The notes beneath the pieces were generated by a model, which saw nothing but the letters and a program-made list of their open reading frames with translations, searched no databases and had not been told where the DNA came from. Of a stretch of DNA of 38,702 nucleotides, positions 27,351 to 35,377 are shown piece by piece. The stretch covers positions 1-38,702 of the forward strand of contig CALYPG010000026.1 of NCBI GenBank assembly GCA_945271295.1, in the 5' to 3' direction. A program made the position numbers and the translations under genes. The DNA comes from an uncultured Gilliamella sp. Lineage in GTDB: Bacteria; Pseudomonadota; Gammaproteobacteria; Enterobacterales; Orbaceae. Numbering within the stretch: the stretch's first letter is position 1; each line of letters opens with the position of its first letter.

Positions 27351-27935
27351 ATGGATAAACTGCCTATTACAGCAATCGTTTTAGCAGGTGGAAAAAGTTC
27401 GCGCATGAACGGTAATGATAAAGGTCTATTGTTGCTAAATGGTAAGCCACTTTATCAACATGTCATTGACCATATAAAATATCAAACTGATTCAATTATG
27501 ATTAACTGTAATCGTAATTTTGAACAATATCAAAAAGCAGGTTACCCAATATTTGCCGATGATTTTAAAGGATATTTAGGGCCACTATCCGGTATCTATA
27601 GCGGATTACTACATAGCCCAACACTATGGAATTTATTTGTGAGTTGTGATACGCCTTTTTTACCAGATAACTTAATCACGCGTTTATCTAAACACATTGC
27701 TACCAATCAAGCAGTTTATCCTTTTGATGGTAAATATAATCACCCAACAATCCTCCTTATCAATAAAACGGTCACACAACAACTCAAAGCATACTTAGAG
27801 CAAGGTGATAGAAAATTGATGGTATTTTTAGAACAAATCAATGCCCAATCTGTTGATTTTAGTGATAAAGCACTTGGTTTTGTTAATATCAATACACCTG
27901 AAGTCTTCAATAAAATGAATCAAAACAAAACATAA
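27351..27935 (+). CDS. mobA: Molybdenum cofactor guanylyltransferase MobA
   Basis: MobA joins GMP to molybdopterin to form the bis-MGD cofactor of DMSO/TMAO reductase-family enzymes. The 194-residue protein has the nucleotide-binding signature LAGGKSSRMNGNDKG (11-25), GPLSGIYSGL, and FVSCDTPFLP with the metal-binding Asp, followed by HPTILL. A weak AAGAGA lies upstream. mobB is nearby (29118-29609) but separated by a convergent gene, unlike the mobAB operon of E. coli. Confidence 0.95.
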   Translation: MDKLPITAIVLAGGKSSRMNGNDKGLLLLNGKPLYQHVIDHIKYQTDSIMINCNRNFEQYQKAGYPIFADDFKGYLGPLSGIYSGLLHSPTLWNLFVSCDTPFLPDNLITRLSKHIATNQAVYPFDGKYNHPTILLINKTVTQQLKAYLEQGDRKLMVFLEQINAQSVDFSDKALGFVNINTPEVFNKMNQNKT

Positions 27936-27989
27936 TCATTAGACAATCAAATTTAATATTAAGCAAATGGTTATTCATAAGTAAAATTA

Positions 27990-29018
27990 CTATTCAATCC
28001 ATTTTTGAAATTGCTTGGCAAATTTTTTGATCTCTTCATCTTGAGTGGCCCATGATGTGCAAAATCTTAAACAGGTATATTTTGAATCTGTTTGTCCTAT
28101 TTTATCAACCCTGTAATAGTTAAGAATTTTTTCAGCAAGTGCATTCGGAAAATTAACAAAAAGTTGGTTACTTTGTGGTTTAGCAGCAAAAGTTAATCCT
28201 GCATTTTCAAAAATTGTTTTTAATTTACCAGCCATATTATTGCTGTGTAACCCTAATTCTAGATAAAGATTATTTTGCATCAATACATTAATTTGTACTG
28301 CTACAATCCAGCTTTTAGCTAATATTGCACCTTTTTGTTTCATACTAAAACGAAAATCTTGGCTAATCGTAGTATCATTAAAAACAAGGGCCTCACCAGC
28401 AAAAGCGCCGACTTTAGTTCCACCAATATAAAATACATCAGTATATTTTGCTAAATCAGGAAATGTCAGGTCATTATCTTTTGCAGCTAATGCCATAGCT
28501 AAACGCGCACCATCTAGATAGAGATATAACTGATTTTTTTGGCAAAATTGGTATAGCTTTTTGAGTTCTTGCTTTGAGTATATTGTTCCAAGTTCTGTCG
28601 TATTTGAGATATAAACCAGTTTTGGTTGTACCATATGTTCATCACAATGAAAAGTTAAAATCGGTTCAATAAGTTCTGGGGTTAATTTGCCATCAGTTGT
28701 TTTTACTGTTAAAACTTTATGTCCTGTTGCTTCAATTGCGCCTGTCTCATGGACATTAACATGTCCACTATCTGCTGCTATAACCGCTTGATAAGGTTTT
28801 AATATATGTGAAATCGCCGTTAAATTAGTAATCGTACCACCTGACATAAAATGAATATCAGCACTAGGTGACTTTAATTGTTTTCTTATATTCTCTTTTG
28901 CCTTAATACAACATTCATCAAAGCCATAGCCTGTCAACTTCTGGTTAGCCGTATTACTAAACGCTTTTAGTAAATCTCGATGGGCTGTTTCATTGTAATC
29001 ATTAGTAAAATTGTACAT
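27990..29018 (-). CDS. Threonine aldolase-family PLP lyase
   Basis: Pyridoxal-phosphate enzyme of the beta-eliminating lyase group; low-specificity threonine aldolases split threonine or allo-threonine to glycine and acetaldehyde. The 342-residue sequence starts YNFTNDYNETAH, has FMSGGTITNLTAI (cofactor phosphate region), ADSGHVNVHETGAIEATGHKV, the cofactor-contacting LDGARLAMAL (D169-R172) and the Schiff-base Lys202 in YIGGTKVGAFAG. It belongs to a branch distinct from E. coli LtaE, so I give no symbol. It converges on mobA and is divergent from mobB; probably its own transcript. A related bacterial beta-eliminating activity cannot be excluded. Confidence 0.85.
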   Translation of the reverse strand: MYNFTNDYNETAHRDLLKAFSNTANQKLTGYGFDECCIKAKENIRKQLKSPSADIHFMSGGTITNLTAISHILKPYQAVIAADSGHVNVHETGAIEATGHKVLTVKTTDGKLTPELIEPILTFHCDEHMVQPKLVYISNTTELGTIYSKQELKKLYQFCQKNQLYLYLDGARLAMALAAKDNDLTFPDLAKYTDVFYIGGTKVGAFAGEALVFNDTTISQDFRFSMKQKGAILAKSWIVAVQINVLMQNNLYLELGLHSNNMAGKLKTIFENAGLTFAAKPQSNQLFVNFPNALAEKILNYYRVDKIGQTDSKYTCLRFCTSWATQDEEIKKFAKQFQKWIE

Positions 29019-29117
29019 ACTTATTACCTTTACCGCTTATAATGATTAACATCATAATATAATTAAGTTTAAAATAATAAATAATTTATTTTGATATCTA
29101 TTATTGAGTTGAACATA

Positions 29118-29609
29118 ATGAATAATAAAATTATTGCCATTAGTGGTTACAGTAATAGTGGTAAAACGACGTTATTAAAAAAAATTATTCCTTTACTTTG
29201 TGAGCAAGGTTTTAATGTAGCAACGTTAAAACATGCACATCATGATATTGAGATTGATATTCCGGGTAAAGATAGTTATGAACTGCGTAAGGCTGGAGCT
29301 TTACAAACTATCATTGCTAGTGATAATCGTTATGCTATGATTTGTGAAACACCAAATCAACCAGTTGATTTAAAAACACTGGTAAATAAGTTTACGGATA
29401 TTGATCTCATATTAGTTGAAGGATTTAAAGATGAGCAATTGCCAAAAATCATCTGCCATAGAAGTGCAACATCAAAAACTCTTTTTATTGATGAATTCAC
29501 CATTGCCGTTGCCAGTGATGAAATGTTAGATATTTCAATTCCCCAATTTAATATTAATCACCCTGAACAGATTATGGAATTTATAAAAAATTATTTATAT
29601 AAAACATAA
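29118..29609 (+). CDS. mobB: Molybdopterin-guanine dinucleotide biosynthesis adaptor MobB
   Basis: P-loop GTP-binding protein that assists MobA. From ATG 29118 it is 163 residues: GYSNSGKTTLLKKIIPLL (P-loop 10-18), LKHAHHDIEIDIPGKDSYELRKAGA, and ILVEGFKDE, all very close to E. coli MobB. The frame is open back to a TTG at 29091, but the nine extra residues do not fit the family and neither start has a strong ribosome-binding site. Upstream is the divergent threonine aldolase gene; mtgA follows after 50 nt on the same strand. Confidence 0.93.
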   Translation: MNNKIIAISGYSNSGKTTLLKKIIPLLCEQGFNVATLKHAHHDIEIDIPGKDSYELRKAGALQTIIASDNRYAMICETPNQPVDLKTLVNKFTDIDLILVEGFKDEQLPKIICHRSATSKTLFIDEFTIAVASDEMLDISIPQFNINHPEQIMEFIKNYLYKT

Positions 29610-29659
29610 TATATCGTATCTTAATTACTTATTTTTATATTATTTAATTTAAATTAACA

Positions 29660-30352
29660 ATGAATAAGCTAGTGAAAAGAATTTTAAGTATATGCAAAAG
29701 AGTAATAATTGGATTGTTGCTATTGTCTTTTTGTTCTATTTTCGCTATGCGTTGGTTTAATCCATTAGGTTCAATGTTAATGTTAGAGCGGAAAATTTCC
29801 AATTGGAATATTACACAACAACGAATATGGAAAGATTGGGATGAAATTTCAGATAATATAAAAATTGCGGTCATTGCTTCAGAAGATCAAAATTTTTCTA
29901 ATCATTGGGGATTTGATTTTAAAGCAATTAATATTGCCTTCAAATACAATAAAAATAACAAAAAAATACATGGTGCTAGTACAATTACTCAGCAAGTCGC
30001 TAAAAATATTTTCTTATGGCCAGCCAGAAGCTGGATCCGTAAAGGTTTTGAATCTTGGCTAACTATCTTGATCGAGCTGATTTGGCCCAAAAAGAGAACA
30101 CTAGAAATATATCTCAATTGTGTAGAATGGGGTGAAGGTATTTTTGGTATTGAAGCTGCTTCACGCCACTATTTTAATGTAAGTGCTAAACAGTTAACAC
30201 CATATCAAGCCAGCTTACTAGCCGCTACATTACCTAATCCTAGAAAATGGGATCCTGCTTCACCCGATGATTATTTACAAAAAAAAGCTAAATGGATTCA
30301 AACTCAAATGAATAATTTAGGTGGTAAAAATTATTTAGCTAAACTTAAATAG
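29660..30352 (+). CDS. mtgA: Monofunctional peptidoglycan transglycosylase MtgA
   Basis: GT51 glycosyltransferase that polymerises lipid II into glycan strands. The 230-residue protein has one N-terminal membrane anchor (about 13-30), the catalytic motif EDQNF (75-79), GASTITQQ (105-112), a basic stretch with KNIFLW, and LEIYLNCVEWG with AASRHYF. No good ribosome-binding site precedes the ATG, suggesting low or coupled translation after mobB. It converges on cobB with only 10 bp between stops. Confidence 0.95.
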   Translation: MNKLVKRILSICKRVIIGLLLLSFCSIFAMRWFNPLGSMLMLERKISNWNITQQRIWKDWDEISDNIKIAVIASEDQNFSNHWGFDFKAINIAFKYNKNNKKIHGASTITQQVAKNIFLWPARSWIRKGFESWLTILIELIWPKKRTLEIYLNCVEWGEGIFGIEAASRHYFNVSAKQLTPYQASLLAATLPNPRKWDPASPDDYLQKKAKWIQTQMNNLGGKNYLAKLK

Positions 30353-30362
30353 CGTTTAAACG

Positions 30363-31046
30363 TTAAATTAAAGTTTGCACAAATTTTGGTACTATTTTAC
30401 TCGCCGGCCCATAAATTTTAGTTTGAAACAAATTTTCGCCAAGACTTGGTTCTAAATTAAGCTCAACTGTTTTAGCGCCCGATTGGTTTGCCACTTGCAC
30501 AAAACCCGCGGCTGGATAAACATTACCAGAAGTACCAATTGAGATAAAATATTCCGTTTGTGTAAGCGCATCATAAATCTCATCCATTTGTAATGGGATT
30601 TCTCCAAACCATACAATATGGGGACGAATCAATTTATTTTGGTTATAATCTACATCGCTAAAACATTCAGTAATCTGTCCATTTTGTTCATTACGAACCT
30701 TTAGTAATTCACCATGCATGTGAATAATATTTTTTGATCCTGCCTGTTCATGTAAATTATCCACATTTTGCGTCACAATTAACACATTATCTGATCCTAA
30801 TTTCTGTTCTAATTCAGCTAATGCATAATGAGCAGCATTTGGGCAAACTTTAGGATCTTGTAATTTATGACGTAACATATTGTAGAATTGATGTACCGCA
30901 ATAGGGTCTCGTTTATACCCGGCATAGGTTGCCACATCATCAACATTGTATCCTTCCCATAAACCATTTTGAGCGCGAAAAGTAGATAAGCCTGATTCGG
31001 CTGAAATTCCAGCACCGGTTAGAATTACAATTTTAGGTATTGTCAT
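30363..31046 (-). CDS. cobB: CobB-like NAD-dependent sirtuin deacylase, atypical zinc module
   Basis: Sir2-family enzyme removing acyl groups from lysines. The 227 residues include [14 protein letters not shown] (11-24), TQNVDNLH (92-99), catalytic His111 in [24 protein letters not shown] and VELNLEPS, close to E. coli CobB. Two departures: the small zinc module between HGELLKVR and RPHIVWFGE is shortened and retains only one cysteine (C128) where E. coli CobB has a CxxC-like cluster, and the YxxR acyl-specificity motif reads YNML-R (Tyr55, Leu58, Arg59), so the Arg three positions after Tyr is lost. AAGG precedes the ATG. It follows the caspase-like gene by 66 nt on the same strand. Confidence 0.9.
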   Translation of the reverse strand: MTIPKIVILTGAGISAESGLSTFRAQNGLWEGYNVDDVATYAGYKRDPIAVHQFYNMLRHKLQDPKVCPNAAHYALAELEQKLGSDNVLIVTQNVDNLHEQAGSKNIIHMHGELLKVRNEQNGQITECFSDVDYNQNKLIRPHIVWFGEIPLQMDEIYDALTQTEYFISIGTSGNVYPAAGFVQVANQSGAKTVELNLEPSLGENLFQTKIYGPASKIVPKFVQTLI

Positions 31047-31112
31047 GATTAGGAATTACCTTATTTTAAAAAAGCAGTGAAATAAAAAAACTGTTCAAAA
31101 ATAGCAAATCTA

Positions 31113-31928
31113 TTATTGACTATATTCAGTTACAAACATTTGTAAAGCAGGTTTACTCAATTTCTGATACTTACTATATGCACTTGCCACTTTAAGACGA
31201 ATACTAGATTTTGATTCCCCCTGCAACCAACCATCAATCATAGCATAAACGCTATAAGCCTCTGGTGCCATGCGGTGGGTGGTCAAAATAAGCGGCGTAA
31301 TACCTAATCGGGATAAAGCTGGTGAAAAATATCGCTGACTTTTACAGGCAAATACTGCAGCATAACGTGATTTTTGTTTTTCCTGTTGTTCTTTTGGTAG
31401 GGTTTCCCAACGCCAGCTATCTGGTAAAAATTTACTTAAAGACCACTCCATTAATGAATCATGTCCAATATAAATAACTAGATCAGCTTTTCCCCCCGCA
31501 TTAATCTGTTTGCCATTTAACGAAAATGACCGTATTTTTTTTCCAGCTGAATAATCAAAAAAATCATCAACAGTATCATCAATATATTTACCATTATATG
31601 CCTGTGCAACTATATAAACATCTTGGTTTTTATGTTTATATATAATTTCTTCTAATATTTTATTATTACTAGGTTTATTGTTTTGAATGACTTGCCACTC
31701 TTTTTGCTTAGAAAAATAAGTTTTAAAACCATAACCGGCTCCCCAATAAAGATTATTTTTAGGATCTTGTCCATTACCAATTGCTTTGGGAACCGGTGCG
31801 ATTGCTTGATATTTATTATCACACAATGCAACTAAAACATGAATTACCTTTGTTTTTGCTAAACATGAAAAAGAAAATAGCAAAGATATTATTGGCAACA
31901 AAAATAAATATTTACTGGTTTTATTCAT
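31113..31928 (-). CDS. Exported protein with caspase-like (clan CD) His/Cys pattern
   Basis: I do not recognise a named family. The 271-residue protein has a signal peptide (YLFLLPIISLLFSFSCLA, cleaved before KTK). Downstream, a hydrophobic strand ends in YIGHDSL (His156) and, 39 residues later, another ends in AVFACKS (Cys195). A strand-HG followed by a strand-xC is the layout of clan CD peptidases (caspases, gingipains, C11/C13), but the His is followed by Asp, not Gly. Asp135-Asp136-type acidic residues and ITPLILTTHRMAPEAY follow the expected fold order. It may be an exported cysteine peptidase or an inactive relative; it could also be an unrelated alpha/beta domain. Leftward, upstream of cobB. 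Confidence 0.7.
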   Translation of the reverse strand: MNKTSKYLFLLPIISLLFSFSCLAKTKVIHVLVALCDNKYQAIAPVPKAIGNGQDPKNNLYWGAGYGFKTYFSKQKEWQVIQNNKPSNNKILEEIIYKHKNQDVYIVAQAYNGKYIDDTVDDFFDYSAGKKIRSFSLNGKQINAGGKADLVIYIGHDSLMEWSLSKFLPDSWRWETLPKEQQEKQKSRYAAVFACKSQRYFSPALSRLGITPLILTTHRMAPEAYSVYAMIDGWLQGESKSSIRLKVASAYSKYQKLSKPALQMFVTEYSQ

Positions 31929-32526
31929 TCCTAATTAGTTCTCCATTAACACAATATTCTACAACCACTTCATGTCTCCTCTAAATTAAACCGGGTTTTT
32001 ATATCAGAACCCAAAGATAATACTCATCCATTATCTGGAAAGTTAACAACACTATGATTAGCAAGTTTAATAATTTGTAGTTCTGAAGATATAAAACTAA
32101 TTAGTGATAAGATGTATGTTTTATATAACAATATGTATAATAACCCATCAGACTTGTGATCTAATTTATATTTTTGAATTGAACAATACCAATTTATACG
32201 ATGAAAAAGTCGGCGTTGCTTGACATGTAGCCAATAAAACGAATGATGATAACTTGAAAGTGGTTTTATCATAATAATATATTTCCTTATATATTATATA
32301 GTTTGATTATAATAGCATATCAAAATAATTTGGGTAAAGATTGTTGATAATTTGTAAAAATAAATTATGATTATTAATGATATCACTATACATATCAATA
32401 AGTTATTTGATTTTAATTAAATAAGGCCTATTATGTATTAGGCACAAATAGTTTTACATGATTTGATATAAGATTAACGATAAAAGGTTATTCATTATTT
32501 ATGTAAATTTTTAAAGGATTAATTTT
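31929..32526. other. Long AT-rich spacer holding one doubtful small frame
   Basis: Apart from the possible 82-codon frame at 32024-32272 I see no gene. Short imperfect inverted repeats occur (around 31993-32012 and 32425-32442) but none has a terminator-like tail. The racemase ATG at 32527 has AAAGGA just upstream. Confidence 0.35.
32024..32272 (-). CDS. Doubtful small protein with one hydrophobic segment
   Basis: An 82-codon frame from ATG 32272. In its favour: AAGGAA lies about ten bases upstream and TATAAT-like sequence precedes that. The peptide is rich in Tyr, His and basic residues at the N-terminus and has one hydrophobic stretch (LLYILLYKTYILSLISFI) that could span a membrane. Against it: no family resemblance, and composition could arise by chance in AT-rich DNA. 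Possibly an orphan or a degraded remnant. Confidence 0.25.
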   Translation of the reverse strand: MIKPLSSYHHSFYWLHVKQRRLFHRINWYCSIQKYKLDHKSDGLLYILLYKTYILSLISFISSELQIIKLANHSVVNFPDNG

Positions 32527-33219
32527 ATGAAAACAATTGGTTTAATTGGTGGCATGAGTTGGGAAAGCACGGTTACTTATTATCAAGTTATCAATCAATT
32601 TATAGCTAGTTCATTGGGTGGATTGCATTCAGCAAAATGTGTTTTATATAGTGTTGATTTTCAAGAGATCGAAAGTTGCCAAGCTAATAATGAATGGGAT
32701 AAAAGTGCAATCATTTTAATTGATGCCGCCAAAAAATTAGAACTGGCTGGCGCAGATTTCATTGTAATTTGTACCAATACCATGCATAAAGTCGCAGATC
32801 AAATTCAAAATGCAATTAATATTCCAATTATTCATATTGCTGATGTTACAGCCAAGCATTTATTAGTTCAAAATATTAAATCTGTTGCATTATTAGGCAC
32901 TAAATATACTATGGAGCAAGACTTTTACAAAGCTAAACTAATTGAGAAAGGACTTAATGTATTAATTCCTGATGAACAAGACAGAAATATAATTAATAAC
33001 ATTATTTATGATGAACTTTGTCGGGGCATCATTAAACCGGCATCGAAACAAGCTTACCTTACTATTATTGAAAAACTAATTAAACAAGGCGCTCAAGGAG
33101 TCATTTTAGGCTGTACTGAAATAGGTTTATTAATCTCACAACCAGATTGTACTATTCCATTTTTTGATACAGCCTTATTACATGCACAAGAAGCAGCAAT
33201 ACTATCAATAAGTAAATAA
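32527..33219 (+). CDS. ygeA: Aspartate/glutamate-type amino-acid racemase (YgeA-like)
   Basis: PLP-independent two-cysteine racemase. The 230-residue length and sequence follow E. coli YgeA, a broad-specificity amino-acid racemase: IGLIGGMSWESTVTYYQVIN, VICTNTMHKVADQIQ with Cys82, LLGTKYTMEQDFY, and VILGCTEIGLL with Cys196. These two cysteines are the expected catalytic acid/base pair. AAAGGA precedes the ATG. Single gene, converging on the XRE/DUF2975 pair. It probably supplies D-amino acids or recycles them; the preferred substrate cannot be read from sequence. Confidence 0.93.
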   Translation: MKTIGLIGGMSWESTVTYYQVINQFIASSLGGLHSAKCVLYSVDFQEIESCQANNEWDKSAIILIDAAKKLELAGADFIVICTNTMHKVADQIQNAINIPIIHIADVTAKHLLVQNIKSVALLGTKYTMEQDFYKAKLIEKGLNVLIPDEQDRNIINNIIYDELCRGIIKPASKQAYLTIIEKLIKQGAQGVILGCTEIGLLISQPDCTIPFFDTALLHAQEAAILSISK

Positions 33220-33222
33220 AAG

Positions 33223-33438
33223 TTATTCTTCTTTATGATGAATATACTCTAATATATCACCTGGTTGGCAATCTAAATGTTCACAAATTGCCTCCAGTGT
33301 CGCCAACCTGAACCCTTTCACTTTTCCTTGTTTAAGTATTGACAGATTTTGTTCGGTAATACCAATTGCCAAAGCTAAATCTTTTGACTTAACTTTACGC
33401 TTAGCCAGCATTACATCTAAATTTATAATAATTGGCAC
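33223..33438 (-). CDS. Small XRE/Cro-type HTH regulator (YozG-like)
   Basis: DNA-binding protein of 71 residues, starting at GTG 33438. The frame is open to a TTG at 33444, but AAGGAG directly abuts that codon and is six bases from the GTG, and starting at GTG gives the family N-terminus MPIIINLDVMLAKRKV. The HTH is SKDLALAIGITEQNLSILKQG, and the end has TLEAICEHLDCQPGDILEY, typical of this compact Cro/C1 group. It follows a DUF2975 membrane protein by 11 nt on the same strand, a pairing common for both families. Confidence 0.9.
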   Translation of the reverse strand: MPIIINLDVMLAKRKVKSKDLALAIGITEQNLSILKQGKVKGFRLATLEAICEHLDCQPGDILEYIHHKEE

Positions 33439-33449
33439 GCACAACTCCT

Positions 33450-34031
33450 TTATATAAATTGTTTATTTTCTTCTGCAATTTTGCATGCTTTTTTCAAAAT
33501 TTGACCAATAAGCATAATACTAACCGCAGGGAATAATGTCATAACATCATCACTAGTAAATGAAAAAGAAATATAACGTTCTGAAGGATCATTATTAAAA
33601 GTCAAAATTAAACTTAATACTGGTTCAGATAAAATACCCAATATTGACCAAATAACTAACGTTTTTCCAAAAATATAACAATGGTTAGTCGACGTTTCTG
33701 AAAAATATTCAGATTGGCTGTAATTTAAAAAGAGTAATCTAAGTTGATAAAAAGCATAAGCTAAAATAAGTATAGATAAGGTATCTATCAATGTAGCCGA
33801 CATCGCTTGCCACATGGATAAATTTTCAGGATCGACATTTTCAACTACTCTTGAGACAAAAAACGAGTATCCGCCAGAATCAAGTCCAATATTGGCAATA
33901 TTAAAAAAATAAAATAGTAAGGGTGATAGCGATCCAATTAACGTACTTAAAATAGGAATAACCGTTAACAATGCCATAAATTTACAATATAGATTTAATC
34001 GAGAATAATTATCTTTCATATCTGTGTTCAT
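33450..34031 (-). CDS. DUF2975 family membrane protein
   Basis: Predicted four-helix inner-membrane protein of 193 residues (membrane segments about 17-43, 78-100, 122-146 and 165-184), ending in the KKACKIAEENKQFI-type tail usual for DUF2975. A GGAAA-like site precedes the ATG at 34031. Function is not established; the tight coupling to a small HTH gene suggests that the membrane protein either senses a signal for, or is regulated by, that HTH protein. The pair forms an independent leftward operon. Confidence 0.82.
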   Translation of the reverse strand: MNTDMKDNYSRLNLYCKFMALLTVIPILSTLIGSLSPLLFYFFNIANIGLDSGGYSFFVSRVVENVDPENLSMWQAMSATLIDTLSILILAYAFYQLRLLFLNYSQSEYFSETSTNHCYIFGKTLVIWSILGILSEPVLSLILTFNNDPSERYISFSFTSDDVMTLFPAVSIMLIGQILKKACKIAEENKQFI

Positions 34032-34256
34032 ATTTATTTCCTTTCTTTATAAAAACTAAACACAGTGTACTATTGCATTTAAATAAAAACAATAAATAAT
34101 TAAAATAAAACGATAATAAATTATTATTTTTCAACAATATTTGTTTCAAGCCATATAAATGACATATTAATTTTATTCTACCTTATTCAATTTGTTATCA
34201 TTAACCTTATCATTCAACTAAATAAAACATATAAAAAATGATTCCTAAATTTAACA

Positions 34257-34286
34257 ATAAAAAAGCCTTACTTAAAAGTAAGGCTT
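34257..34286 (-). terminator. Terminator of rpoH
   Basis: Inverted repeat AAGCCTTACTT / AAGTAAGGCTT (34263-34273 with 34276-34286) is followed on the minus strand by U6. It is about 33 nt past the rpoH stop. Confidence 0.88.
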
Positions 34287-34318
34287 ATTAGTTATTCAGA
34301 GTTAACAATAAAAACAAA

Positions 34319-35179
34319 TTATGCTTCGATTGCAATACGCAGTTTTTTCATAGCATTTTTTTCTAGTTGACGGATTCGCTCGGCTGAAACACTATATTTG
34401 TCAGCTAAAACTTGTAATGTTGATTTGCTATCATCAGAATCTAACCAACGTGCTTTAATAATATCTTGGCTACGTTCATCTAATTGTGATAATGCATCAT
34501 GTAATTTATCTGTCGCATCTGTTTCCCAATTATCATTTTCAATTGATTTTGAAAAATCGGAATTATTATCTTCTAGGTAAAGCGCTGGTGCAACTATTGC
34601 ATTGTCATCATCATCGTTATCAACATCAAATGACATATCTTGTGCAGACATACGTGATTCCATTTCTAACACATCTTTACGTGTCACACCTAATTCATCT
34701 GCTACCATGTCAACTTCAGCATTATTAAACCAACCTAAACGTTGTTTGCTTTTTCTTAAGTTAAAGAATAATTTTCTTTGAGCTTTAGTGGTTGCAACTT
34801 TAACAATTCGCCAATTTTTAAGGACATATTCATGGATTTCTGCTTTTATCCAATGCACGGCAAATGATACTAAGCGAACCCCCATCTCTGGGTTAAAACG
34901 ACGCACAGCTTTCATCAAGCCAATATTACCTTCTTGAATTAAATCAGCTTGTGGCAGACCATAACCAGAATACCCTCGAGCGATATGTGCAACAAAACGT
35001 AAATGAGATAAAATTAGTTGTCTTGCAGCATCAACATCATCATGATAATAAAGTTTTTCTCCTAATGACTTTTCTTCCTCTGCTGTTAACATCGGATAAG
35101 TATTAATCATACGAAGATATGATTCAGTATTTCCTTGTGGGATTAAAGCAACTGCTTGCAGTTTCATATCAGTACTCAT
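34319..35179 (-). CDS. rpoH: RNA polymerase heat-shock sigma factor RpoH (sigma-32)
   Basis: Directs RNA polymerase to heat-shock promoters. The 286-residue protein has region 2 ([43 protein letters not shown] core), the RpoH-specific box [27 protein letters not shown], and a region 4 HTH ending [18 protein letters not shown] strong AAGGGGG site precedes the ATG. It lies downstream of ftsX, as in E. coli, but a terminator-like hairpin separates them, so it probably uses its own promoter in 35180-35275. An acidic DNDDDDN stretch (about 185-191) is longer than in E. coli. Its predicted target groESL is at 2894-4883. Confidence 0.98.
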   Translation of the reverse strand: MSTDMKLQAVALIPQGNTESYLRMINTYPMLTAEEEKSLGEKLYYHDDVDAARQLILSHLRFVAHIARGYSGYGLPQADLIQEGNIGLMKAVRRFNPEMGVRLVSFAVHWIKAEIHEYVLKNWRIVKVATTKAQRKLFFNLRKSKQRLGWFNNAEVDMVADELGVTRKDVLEMESRMSAQDMSFDVDNDDDDNAIVAPALYLEDNNSDFSKSIENDNWETDATDKLHDALSQLDERSQDIIKARWLDSDDSKSTLQVLADKYSVSAERIRQLEKNAMKKLRIAIEA

Positions 35180-35275
35180 TTAATTCCCCCTTAAATTAAT
35201 CCTGTTTTGTTGCATCTATTTTAACACAACAATTAAAAAATCTACTTTACAATCTAATCTGTAGGTTAGACATCA

Positions 35276-35301
35276 AAAAAGTGATTTAGTTCACACTTTT
35301 T
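35276..35301 (-). terminator. Bidirectional terminator after ftsX
   Basis: AAAAAGTG (35276-35283) pairs with CACTTTTT (35294-35301) around a 10-nt loop, giving U runs on both strands. It lies about 77 nt beyond the ftsX stop and would end the ftsY-ftsE-ftsX transcript before rpoH. Confidence 0.65.
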
Positions 35302-35377
35302 ATTTAAACTTATAATATGCCACTATCTTAAAAAAAACATTTTAATTATATTAAATAATTGTAATTAGATAACAACG

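Noticed and set aside
27030..27406. Two minus-strand frames of 64 and 66 codons around the yihD-mobA spacer
   Set aside because: They overlap the starts of yihD and mobA, resemble no family and have AT-driven composition.
35180..35377. A small gene between rpoH and ftsX
   Set aside because: Under 200 bp, filled by a bidirectional terminator and the presumed rpoH promoter; no frame of useful length.
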